This document shows, piece after piece, positions 1-7,700 of a stretch of DNA of 19,343 bases; positions within the stretch are counted from its first letter, which is position 1, and each line of letters starts with the position of its first letter. The notes under the pieces are model-generated. The model was not told the DNA's origin. It did no database searches and saw only the letters and a list, made by a program, of their open reading frames with translations. The stretch spans positions 1 through 19,343 of the forward strand of contig CANGWP010000024.1 of the NCBI GenBank assembly GCA_947457605.1. Reading direction: 5' to 3'. The position numbers were made by a program, and so were the translations under genes. Source of the stretch: Bdellovibrionales bacterium. GTDB lineage: Bacteria; Bdellovibrionota; UBA1018; CAIMNF01.

Positions 1-580
1 AAAGAGCGGGGGACTTGGTTTTTACTCAGGGCTTTTTCTGATCGGGGCGGGGTTGTTTCTTCTGTTCTTCGGGGGCGGGGGTTCGAGCACTGCCTCGGAT
101 CTCCCGGGGCGGATCCCGGGAACCATCGGTTTGTTTGTTTGTCTTGGGATGTGGACCTGGTTCTCGATCTCGAACTCTGCCTTTCTTCAAAGAAGGAAAG
201 AGATCTCCAGACGTGATTTTTCAAGCCTCATGGGGTTGATTTCGCTTCTGTGTCTTGCATTTGTTTCGATTCCAGAACTTGCGGACGCCCGTTGGGAGAG
301 GAGGGAATTGCTTTCCTTGTATTTGGGTTTCTCGGCCATTCTCGGAGTGGGTTCTTCCTGGTTTGCCAATTGGCTCTGGAATGTGGCCAGTGTGAATTTG
401 CCTTCCGGGATTTCAGGAACCCTTTTGGTTTTTGAGACCGTCTTTGGTGTCCTCTACACCCTGATCCATCAGCATCGGCTTCCCGAGCGCCACGAAACGC
501 TTGCTATTTTTCTGTGCCTTTCCGGCGTACTTCTTGCCATCACGGCTCAGCTCAAAAGTGAGCGGCGTCTTTCTAAATGA
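1..580 (+). CDS. EamA/DMT-family membrane transporter, C-terminal part (5' truncated by window edge)
   Basis: The reading frame is open from base 2, so the gene begins before the window. About 192 residues are visible. They form roughly six hydrophobic segments separated by short basic or polar loops, including a loop with RRKEISRR and a later GFSAILGVGSSWFANWLW helix. The last two helices carry SGISGTLLVFETVFGVLYTL and LAIFLCLSGVLLAITAQL, and the protein ends in a basic KSERRLSK tail. This is the pattern of the second five-helix repeat of drug/metabolite transporter (EamA) proteins, which export small metabolites through the inner membrane. The substrate cannot be told. The stop codon lies inside the 3' end of the convergent chemoreceptor gene (8-bp overlap). 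Family assignment rests on topology and general similarity only. Confidence 0.6.
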   Translation, partial: KSGGLGFYSGLFLIGAGLFLLFFGGGGSSTASDLPGRIPGTIGLFVCLGMWTWFSISNSAFLQRRKEISRRDFSSLMGLISLLCLAFVSIPELADARWERRELLSLYLGFSAILGVGSSWFANWLWNVASVNLPSGISGTLLVFETVFGVLYTLIHQHRLPERHETLAIFLCLSGVLLAITAQLKSERRLSK

Positions 581-2393
581 CGTCGTGATGATTGTTGTCA
601 TCAAAACGGTCTGCGGAAGGAGTGCCAAGGAGGTGATCGTCTTCTCCCGGCTTCTTCCGGGAGCCCGGCGACTCCTCGTGTTTTTCACCTTTGGATCCCA
701 TGGATGGTTTTCTGGTGATCTCAACCAGGTTCTTCCCGCCGTGCAGAGTGGCCTTCAGCGATTCAACGGAATCACGGAGTTCGTTTGCCTGCCGGGAAAG
801 CCGGTCTGCCGCCGAAGAGGATTCCTGGGCTGATTGAGTATTGTGATGGGTGACCTGGTTCAGCTGAAGCATGGCCTTGTTGATTTCGCCCACGCCCTTG
901 GATTGCTCCTTGGATCCAGCGGTGATATCGCCCACCATTTGACTCACTTTGAGAGTGCTCTCAACGATTTCTTCCAGAACCTCGCCGCACTGGCGAGCCA
1001 CGCGGGTTCCCGCATTGACCTTGTCCTTGCTGATGCTAACAAGTGCGGAGACCTTGGATTTGGTTTCTTCCACGATGGATTCAACCTGATGGATGCTCTT
1101 GTCCAGAATCTGGGTGATCTCAGCTGCGGCTCCTCCACTCATTTGAGCAAGATTTCCGACCTCCTCTGCGACTACGGCAAAGCCCTTTCCGTGTTCGCCT
1201 GCCCGGGCGGCCTCTACGGATGCGTTGAAGGAGAGAAGCTTGGTTTGAAATACGATTTCGTTGATGACTTTGGTTTTGTTTCCAATGTCGCCAATCAGTT
1301 TCACGATCTCGGACATCTGCCGGTTGCTCTCCTCGATCTGATTCATGATGTCGGCATTGCTTCGATCAATTTGCTGAATCGAGCTGATCATTTCCTGAAC
1401 GACGTTCTTTCCTTTTTCGGCATTCTTCTGGCTTCCCTCGGCAAAGCTCTGGGAGCGCGCCGCATTTTCGGAGTTCCGATTCACCATGGCGTTCATTTCT
1501 TCCATTGAGGCGGAAGTTTCTTCGAGTGCGGCCGCTTGTTCGGTTACGCCTGAAGAGAGTTGCACGCTGGTGGATGCAATCTGTGTAGAGGCCGAGGCCA
1601 CTTCGTCTGCAGTTTCAGAGAGGCTCGTGGCGAGGTGACTTAAGATGCTAATTGGATTTCGGATCAGGATGAAGGCAAGCGACAAGGCAAAAACGGTGAG
1701 GAGCATTCCCCACAGCAGGATGGAGCGCGTGGATGCAGAAACGGATGCTCGCACCGGATCGAGACTTGAGATGATGGTAAAGGTGCCTCGGAGGTCTCCG
1801 TCTTTCATGTCTTCCATGGTATAGCCCAAAATGTCTTTCCCGTTTTTCCAAGGGCTTGTGGCGGGGGCCCCGTGGCAGGTAAGGCAACCTTGCTTTTCAG
1901 AAATCCGGACCGGGCGGGTCACTTTGATGAATTTTCCATCCTCCGTGGTTTCCACGTGTTCCTTGATGGACGGGTCCGCCTTGAATTTTTCAATCAAGGA
2001 TGTTTCTTCCGGGGTGGATTGATGGTCCTTGTTTCGAGGAGCGTCGGATGCCACGCGAAATTTGTAGTTTTCCTGGGTGGAGTTGATTTCTCCGATTTGA
2101 AAGGCGGCAAAAATGGGAACGCTCTTTAGGACCTTGAGTTTTTGTTCCTCGGAGATTTTTCCATCCGGAAACTTTTTCAGGGTCTCTTCCACCACATTTC
2201 CGAGGGTGTCCATTTGTGCCACGTAGCCGGCGCCGACTTCCAAGCGGGATAAAATTGCTCGAGATTTTTCGACCAAGGCGTTTTCGCCGTTTTCTCGTAG
2301 CTTCCCTGAAGAGACGAAGATCGCAGAGGCAGTACAGATAATGCAGGATAGGGCGATGGTAAGGAGCATTCTGTTTCTAAAGTTCATTTTCAC
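573..2393 (-). CDS. Methyl-accepting chemotaxis protein with DUF3365/Tll0287-like c-heme sensor domain
   Basis: A transmembrane chemoreceptor of 606 residues. TM1 is at about residues 10-28. A periplasmic sensor follows at about 30-222 and TM2 at about 224-245. A long coiled-coil signalling domain ends in the conserved hairpin tip at about 379-412 (FQTKLLSFNASVEAARAGE, then GFAVVAEEVGNLA). The sensor carries a heme-c attachment motif CLTCH at 170-174, after a PRNKDH segment typical of DUF3365/Tll0287-like domains, so it probably senses redox state, oxygen/NO or a heme ligand. I see no clear HAMP domain. The start is GTG at 2393, preceded by GGGAGAG six bases upstream; an in-frame ATG two codons later is less well spaced. 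A sigma-28-like promoter lies just upstream. The tip reads KLLSFNAS where most receptors have NLLALNAA, a mild deviation. The signalling output would go to CheA/CheW, which are not in this window. Confidence 0.93.
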   Translation of the reverse strand: MKMNFRNRMLLTIALSCIICTASAIFVSSGKLRENGENALVEKSRAILSRLEVGAGYVAQMDTLGNVVEETLKKFPDGKISEEQKLKVLKSVPIFAAFQIGEINSTQENYKFRVASDAPRNKDHQSTPEETSLIEKFKADPSIKEHVETTEDGKFIKVTRPVRISEKQGCLTCHGAPATSPWKNGKDILGYTMEDMKDGDLRGTFTIISSLDPVRASVSASTRSILLWGMLLTVFALSLAFILIRNPISILSHLATSLSETADEVASASTQIASTSVQLSSGVTEQAAALEETSASMEEMNAMVNRNSENAARSQSFAEGSQKNAEKGKNVVQEMISSIQQIDRSNADIMNQIEESNRQMSEIVKLIGDIGNKTKVINEIVFQTKLLSFNASVEAARAGEHGKGFAVVAEEVGNLAQMSGGAAAEITQILDKSIHQVESIVEETKSKVSALVSISKDKVNAGTRVARQCGEVLEEIVESTLKVSQMVGDITAGSKEQSKGVGEINKAMLQLNQVTHHNTQSAQESSSAADRLSRQANELRDSVESLKATLHGGKNLVEITRKPSMGSKGEKHEESPGSRKKPGEDDHLLGTPSADRFDDNNHHDVI

Positions 2394-2436
2394 GGCAATC
2401 TCTCCCGAGGAAGCGGCTTATAATCGTTATGAAACA

Positions 2437-2463
2437 CTATCGGCTAAGGGGACGTAATTCTTA
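2437..2463 (-). promoter_or_regulatory. Candidate sigma-28 (FliA-type) promoter of the chemoreceptor gene
   Basis: On the minus strand, TAAGAATT is followed by exactly 11 bases and then GCCGATAG. The enteric FliA consensus is TAAAGTTT-N11-GCCGATAA, so the -10 box matches at 7 of 8 positions and the -35 box at 5 of 8. The predicted transcript would begin about 35 bases before the GTG start, a normal leader length. The gene served is a chemoreceptor, a typical member of a sigma-28 regulon. Seen directly: the boxes and spacing. Inferred: use by a flagellar sigma factor. Confidence 0.6.
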
Positions 2464-2595
2464 ATTAATTTAAATTAAATATGGGTCGCTGCGTTAGATT
2501 GATAAGTTTTCTTAACAATTGGTTTGATTTTTGACGCTATGGGCTTATCCTTAGATTTGTAGACCAAAATTCTTGGTTATTGAAAGGTGGAACGT
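2464..2595. other. AT-rich divergent intergenic spacer
   Basis: This AT-rich stretch separates the divergent chemoreceptor and vWA lipoprotein genes. It includes a TTAATTAATTTAAATTAAAT tract near 2461-2480. It must hold the promoter of the vWA gene, but I could not find a convincing -35/-10 pair. The only ribosome-binding site that stands out is AAAGGTGG at 2583-2590, which serves the ATG at 2596. Confidence 0.4.
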
Positions 2596-3921
2596 ATGCT
2601 GAACTCAAGGATTAAATTGATCTCTGGAGGGATTGCGCAGAACCTTGCTGTGGCGTCCTTGTTAACTGGCTGTGTGTTTGGTGAAAATCAACAATTTTTT
2701 AGCAAACTGGAGCCCTCGACCGTTTCAGGAGTGATTCCGGATCCGGTCTCCGTGTCGGGCGGGACCACAGGTGGTGGCACCAGTGGTAGCACGAGCGGTG
2801 ACGCTGGTTCGACCAGTGGAACCACGGGTGGAAGCTCTGGTGGAAGCTCTGGTGTTGACGTTGGCGGCACGAGTGGTGACTCCGGCTCTACCAGCGGACC
2901 TGTGGGTGGATCAACTGGCAGCACCTCCGGCAGCGGAAGCACCGGAACGAGCGGTAACCCGGCTGTGGTGGTCCAGAACGACCAGTTCGTCGTTCCTGTG
3001 GCTGCGGCTCCCAGAATCGACGTTCTCTTTTGTGTCGATAACTCGGGATCCATGAGCGACAATCAGAGGATTCTGGCGGATTCCTTCAGTGGGTTCATCA
3101 ATGGATTCATGAGTGCAGGACTGGATTTTCACGTCGGGATCATCACTTCAGATGTGGACACCGCCAACGCAAGCTACTGGCGCTCCCGTCTTCCCGACTA
3201 TCCGGGGGCGAATCGCGGACGTCTTCTGACCCGGTATTCGTCTGATCGGTTCCTCACTCACAACACTTCAGGCCTTGTGTCAAAGTTTGAAGACAATGCG
3301 CGAGTGGGAATCAAGGGAAGCGGTCGCGAACAGTGCCTGAATTCCTTCCTGTATGCGATGGAAGACTCTGCAATTCGTGCTGGTGGATGGAATCACGGAT
3401 TTTTCCGAGACGATTCGCTCCTCTCCTTCGTAGTGGTATCGGATGAGAACGAGGACATTCAGAATGGTGAAACCATTGAGGCCCGCGTGGCCCGTTTGAA
3501 GGCACGGGTTGCGGCGATTTCAAGCGCAGCATCCCGCGGCCCGCGCTTTGACTTCATCATCAACAAGAATTTTCCCGCTCCGGCTGTGGCTCCCGCTGCA
3601 GGACAGATCCAATACCATCCTGCCCGATACCTCAAGGCCGCGCAGATCCTGAACGCGCAGACCTATGATATCGCTCGGAACTTCTCGGCGGACCTTCTCA
3701 CGATCTCCAGTGGAATGGTTCAGCAAGCCACCCGCGAATTCACTCTTACCAAGACGCCCTCTTCGGCAAGCTCTATGGTCGTAAAAATCAACGATCAGGT
3801 GATTCCGGCGGATGCGGTCAATGGATTCGTCTACCACGCGGATCGGAATACCATCGAGCTCGTGGGAGCGGCGGCAGCGCTTCTTCCCGGAAGCGATCTG
3901 AAGATCTCCTATCAGATCTAG
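2596..3921 (+). CDS. Secreted vWA-domain lipoprotein with Gly/Ser/Thr linker
   Basis: A 441-residue protein starting at ATG 2596, chosen because AAAGGTGG lies about five bases upstream; a GTG at 2587 overlaps that site. The N-terminus is a lipoprotein signal ending in the lipobox LLTGC (Cys26). Residues about 54-120 are a low-complexity linker built of GTSG/GSTSG/GGSSG units. A von Willebrand factor A domain follows from about residue 140. Its metal-ion-dependent adhesion site shows as FCVDNSGSM (Asp148, Ser150, Ser152), and a strand ending VVVSDENED (Asp283) is likely another ligand position. The C-terminal about 70 residues look like a separate beta-rich module. Such lipoproteins sit on the outer membrane and usually mediate adhesion or protein-protein contact; the ligand here is unknown. 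The gene is probably monocistronic, with a hairpin terminator just after it. Confidence 0.85.
   Translation: MLNSRIKLISGGIAQNLAVASLLTGCVFGENQQFFSKLEPSTVSGVIPDPVSVSGGTTGGGTSGSTSGDAGSTSGTTGGSSGGSSGVDVGGTSGDSGSTSGPVGGSTGSTSGSGSTGTSGNPAVVVQNDQFVVPVAAAPRIDVLFCVDNSGSMSDNQRILADSFSGFINGFMSAGLDFHVGIITSDVDTANASYWRSRLPDYPGANRGRLLTRYSSDRFLTHNTSGLVSKFEDNARVGIKGSGREQCLNSFLYAMEDSAIRAGGWNHGFFRDDSLLSFVVVSDENEDIQNGETIEARVARLKARVAAISSAASRGPRFDFIINKNFPAPAVAPAAGQIQYHPARYLKAAQILNAQTYDIARNFSADLLTISSGMVQQATREFTLTKTPSSASSMVVKINDQVIPADAVNGFVYHADRNTIELVGAAAALLPGSDLKISYQI
2755..2956 (+). repeat. Low-complexity Gly/Ser/Thr-coding repeat in the vWA gene
   Basis: Degenerate repeats of short units encode the GTSG/GSTSG linker. 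One unit, GGTGGAAGCTCT, is perfectly tandem at 2827-2838 and 2839-2850. Such DNA can change length by slippage, so linker length may vary between strains. Confidence 0.75.
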
Positions 3922-3948
3922 CCTTCACTTGACCTAAACCCAATCCAC

Positions 3949-3990
3949 GCCACCCTCCGCGACTTTTGGTTGCGGGGGGTGGCTGAATTT
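3949..3990 (+). terminator. Rho-independent terminator candidate after the vWA lipoprotein
   Basis: The arm GCCACCCTCCGC (3949-3960) pairs with GCGGGGGGTGGC (3972-3983), giving 12 pairs including one wobble around an 11-base loop. The sequence after it, TGAATTT, is only a weak T tract. The stem starts 27 bases past the vWA stop codon, the expected place for its terminator. Confidence 0.6.
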
Positions 3991-3994
3991 CACA

Positions 3995-4013
3995 AACTGG
4001 CCTCTTTGAATGG
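3995..4013 (+). repeat. Left terminal inverted repeat of the defective IS
   Basis: AACTGGCCTCTTTGAATGG, an exact inverted match to 4564-4582. The ATG of the remnant reading frame (4010) lies inside it. Confidence 0.85.
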
Positions 4014-4556
4014 CAATCAAGCACATCCAGTTTGATGACCTTGAAACCGCAGAGCATACCAAGTGCAAGCCTTTGAGTGTTACCCTTGCGGTACGGAACA
4101 AGAGCCGGGAAATCCAGGATTTTCAGGTGAAAAGAATGCCCGCAAAGGGGCTTCTCTCGAAGATCGCCCGAAGAAAATACGGCATCAGAAAAGACGAGCG
4201 GCCGGATGGTTGGAATCAGCTTTTCAAAAATCTAAAACCCCTTCTCCATCCTGAGGCACTTTGTGAATCCGATGAGAATCCCCACTACCCCAAAATTTCT
4301 GAAGAGACACTTTCCCCATGCAAAGCATATCCGCCATAAGGGCGCGCGCGGTGCGCTCGTGGGTCAGGGGGAGCTGAAGAAACAAAAATACGATCCACTG
4401 TTTTCTCTAAACCACACGTGCGCGATGTTACGGGCAAACATCAATCGGCTCTTTCGAAAAACCTGGAACACGACCAAGAAAGTAGAAGCCCTGATTGATC
4501 ACCTGTGGATCTATGTCAGGTATCACAATGCCGTTTTGGTGGGCTCGGACTCGTGA
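4010..4556 (+). pseudogene. Transposase remnant (catalytic domain only, frameshifted)
   Basis: Two frames together match residues about 124-291 of the intact transposase at 11050-11994. Frame one (from 4010) gives FDDLETAEHTKCKPLSV and RMPAKGLLSKIA. Frame two (to the stop at 4556) gives GQGELKK, SLNHTCAMLRANINRL and RKTWNTTKK. The switch falls at 4295-4307, where 13 bases stand in place of the 12 (four codons) found between the matching Lys and Cys/His codons of the intact copy, so a single-base insertion broke the frame. The zinc-ribbon and helix-turn-helix DNA-binding part is absent. It is not closely identical to the intact copy, so it derives from a different relative and not from a recent duplication. 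It is very unlikely to yield an active enzyme. Confidence 0.88.
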
Positions 4557-4563
4557 CCCGTGC

Positions 4564-4582
4564 CCATTCAAAGAGGCCAGTT
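4564..4582 (-). repeat. Right terminal inverted repeat of the defective IS
   Basis: The reverse complement reads AACTGGCCTCTTTGAATGG, identical to the left end. The 25-base segment 4558-4582 matches the right end of the MITE-like element (18308-18332) at 22 of 25 positions. Confidence 0.85.
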
Positions 4583-4683
4583 AGTGCCCAATCAAAGGTC
4601 CGGGTCATGGGTGACACATGTCTTGAATGACTCTTCTCGTTTGTTTTTCTGCTATGCAATTCTTTGAAAAAACTGTTTTTGTC

Positions 4684-4710
4684 TTCTGTTTTCGACCTGG
4701 CTGTCGATAA
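4684..4710 (+). promoter_or_regulatory. Weak sigma-28-like promoter candidate before the giant RCC1 lipoprotein
   Basis: TTCTGTTT is followed by exactly 11 bases and GTCGATAA, against the consensus TAAAGTTT-N11-GCCGATAA (5/8 and 7/8 matches). Transcription would start about 14 bases before the ATG at 4732, so the leader would carry little beyond the AAAGGAG ribosome-binding site. The weak -35 box and short leader make this tentative. Confidence 0.28.
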
Positions 4711-4731
4711 GTGTTAGAATTAAAGGAGTGT

Positions 4732-7700
4732 ATGTCAGCAATTTTTCTTGAGAGCATTTTTGTTCAAAGAATTTGGCGAATCGTGAATTCCGTTTTGCTT
4801 GGATTCATTTTGTCTTTCCTGGCTTCTTGTACGCCGACCATCATTGGTGAGCGACCTTCCACCAAAGCATTGCAAGCTGCCCGGGCCAACGCCCGTGGAA
4901 GCGCACTGCGCTGGGAACCTGAGGTGTCGATTACAAATCTTCAAGCTTTGGGGGTCGGCTGGCAACTCAGCACGGAGCAGGTCAGCGGAGTGCGGGTCGA
5001 GTTTTTTTCGGGACCCGGTTGTGAAGTGAGCATCGATTCCAATTTGACCTTTTCAGGTGCGATTCGTAACGCGAATTTTACCGCTCTCACAGACGGGGTC
5101 TATTCGTTTCGAGTGGTGACCATGCTGATGTCCGGCGGCGAGAATCTTTCGCTCTGCTCAGCCCCCATGGAAGTGGATACCCGGGAGCCAAATGCTCCGG
5201 GCTCCCTTGCCTGGCATGGTGGAATCACATCTTCAAGCACTACGCTCGTTGCGGATTGGGTGAAAAGCAACAGTACCGATGTGGTTGGTCAAACGATCCG
5301 TTTTTTTCAAGGTGCCGGTTGTTCGGGGAGTGCGGTTTTTACCGAATCTCTCGGACCCTCGAGTGTCAGTGCCAGTTTCGGCGGAGGGGTGGATGGCGGG
5401 ACCTACAGCTTTTCCGTAACCACCAGAGATGGTGCGGGAAATGAGACCGTTGCATGTTCCGGTGGAACGACCGTGGTGCTAGGTCCATCGCCATCGCCTA
5501 CCGCTCCTTCCAACTTGGTCGCAGCCGGTGGCCAATCGCATGTGGATCTTACCTGGAGTGCTGCGAGTGGAGAGGGTCTCATCACCTACCGGATCTATCG
5601 ATCCACTTCGCTTGATGGTGCTTTTGAGACCCTCGAAAGCGCACATCTCGGCACGAGTTTTAGCGATTTATCCGTGACCAATGGAACGACTTATTATTAC
5701 TTTGTGACCGCAAATTTTGGGGCAGAGCAGAGTGATGCCACCAGCACCGTATCTGCACGATCGATTTCAACCTTTGGAATCACGGGGGTCATTGTCAACA
5801 ATGAAAGCGGACCCTCGGCGCTGAGGGTGTCTTGGGGAGCCGCAATCGGTGCCGATCGCTACACTGTCCAGTTCCGAAACGACTCCGGATCCCATACCGG
5901 CGTGCAGGAGAACGTATCCTCACCTCACATCATTACCGGTCTGACCCCTGGAGCGCCTTATCATGTGATGGTGGTGGCCAGGAACACGGTTGGATCCGGG
6001 GCCTCCGTGAATGCCACAAGCGAGGTGGTGGGAACACCGATGAGCAGGCCCGGAATTTCCTCTGTGAATCCTTTATCTCCTGGCAGCTTGTCGGTGATTT
6101 GGAACGGGGGAGCGGGAGCAAGCGGGTTTTCTTTGAAATATCGAATTCCGTCCGAAACCGAGGGGACTGTGATCGGCAGCGCTTCATCTCCGGAAATCGT
6201 GACCGGGTTGAGCCCGGATACCGAGTATCGAATCATGGTCACCGCGAGTAACTCCTCCGGTTCCCTTGATGCGGAGGGTGAATTTGGTGCGCGAACCCTG
6301 ATCCCGGAGGCACCTGCTTTGGCCTCTGCAAGCATTTTGAATCAAAACCCGAGCCCCATTACCGGATTTTTGTTAAGCTACGGGGAAATCACCGGAAGCT
6401 ACGAGTCCTATTGCATTCTTGAAAACGACACCGACGTAGGACACTGCGCATGGACCAATGGTACCCTTCCCGGAATTTTTGCGGTGAGCAATGTCGAGAA
6501 TGCAAAGAGGCTTTCGATATGGATCAAAGATGGCTATGGGCAACATAGCGTTAGAAGGGACACAACAAACGTGGTCGCTTTTCAAAAGGAGCTCACGCAG
6601 TCCTTGATCACGGCGGGGGAGGCCCATACCTGCTCGATCGTGCTGGGTAAGGTCTGGTGTTGGGGAAAACTCCTGAGGGGATCGGAGATTTTTGGGGGAT
6701 CGGAAGTCTTTGTCGCTCCGAGTCCCGAGGTGATTTCCGGATTTGAAAACCCTGTGGCAGTCGACGCGGGAGCGGGTTTCACCTGCGCGCTCAAATCCGA
6801 TGGAAGCGTTTTTTGTTGGGGTGCGGCTCCTTCGCTCGGGAGCGGAGCCTTTCTTGACATGGCAGAGCCCTCGCCCGTGTGGGACATCTCAAATGCCATA
6901 GCGATTTCCGCAGGGAAAAATCATGCATGTGCTCTCCTTCAAAATGGTACGATCAAGTGCTGGGGAAGTTCGGACTCAGGGCAGGTCGGATCAAACGTGC
7001 TGGGCTCGTATCCCACGCCGGTGCAGGTGCCTGGAATTCAAGGGGCCATCGGAATTGCGGCGGGAGGCTCCCATACCTGCGCCTTGCTCGCCGACCGAAA
7101 GGTGAAATGCTGGGGACGCGGAGCCGAGGGACAGCTTGGCAACACTGAACTTGGAAATCTGGACTCCCCGAATCCTGTCCTGGTCTCCGACGCCGGGAAT
7201 GCGATTTCAATTTCGGCGGGAGACTCGCACACCTGTGCGGTCAGGGACGGTGGTTCCGTGAAATGCTGGGGAAGTGATTCCTTGGGCCAATTGGGATCGG
7301 GAAGCGAATCCGGGGATTTGGTGTCGGCCGGATGGAATCATTCTTGTATCCTCACCGATCAGGGGACAGTACGGTGTTGGGGGGATAATTCTCATGGACA
7401 ACTCGGAGGATTGGCACAAGTCGATCCCGTTGGAGTGAGTGGTGTGGAAAATGCCATAGCCATTGCAAGCGGGGCCCATCACAGCTGTGCGGTTCTTATG
7501 GATGGGAACGCACGATGTTGGGGCTTTGATCAGGGGCAGTTGGGATACACTTATGAAACCATTCGCGAGATTCCAAGCCCTTTGGTCGGAGAAACTGTTC
7601 AGGTTGCTTATCCGCCCATGCTCAGCTCCGCAACGATCACCAATTCCAATCCGACCAACAGTCGGCAATTCAGTTTGAGTTATGGCGATGTCATTGGCGG

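Larger units (their letters stand above)
3991..4586 (+). mobile_element. Defective insertion sequence with intact terminal inverted repeats
   Basis: The element is bounded by inverted repeats AACTGGCCTCTTTGAATGG, at 3995-4013 and reversed at 4564-4582 (19/19 identical). Both ends extend outward as CAC(A/T), giving 22/23. Inside is a frameshifted, 5'-truncated transposase reading frame related to the intact one at 11050. The left repeat abuts the start of the catalytic domain, so about 120 N-terminal codons have been lost by internal deletion. I found no convincing target-site duplication in the flanks. Because both ends survive, it could still be moved by a transposase supplied in trans. Confidence 0.8.

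Noticed and set aside
834..1508. Long plus-strand open frame opposite the chemoreceptor
   Set aside because: It is antisense to the well-supported signalling domain; its length follows from the composition of the coiled-coil coding strand and it shows no family features.
4295..4307. Programmed ribosomal frameshift in the transposase remnant
   Set aside because: The intact relative reads through the same region in one frame, and the remnant has also lost its DNA-binding half, so decay is the simpler explanation.
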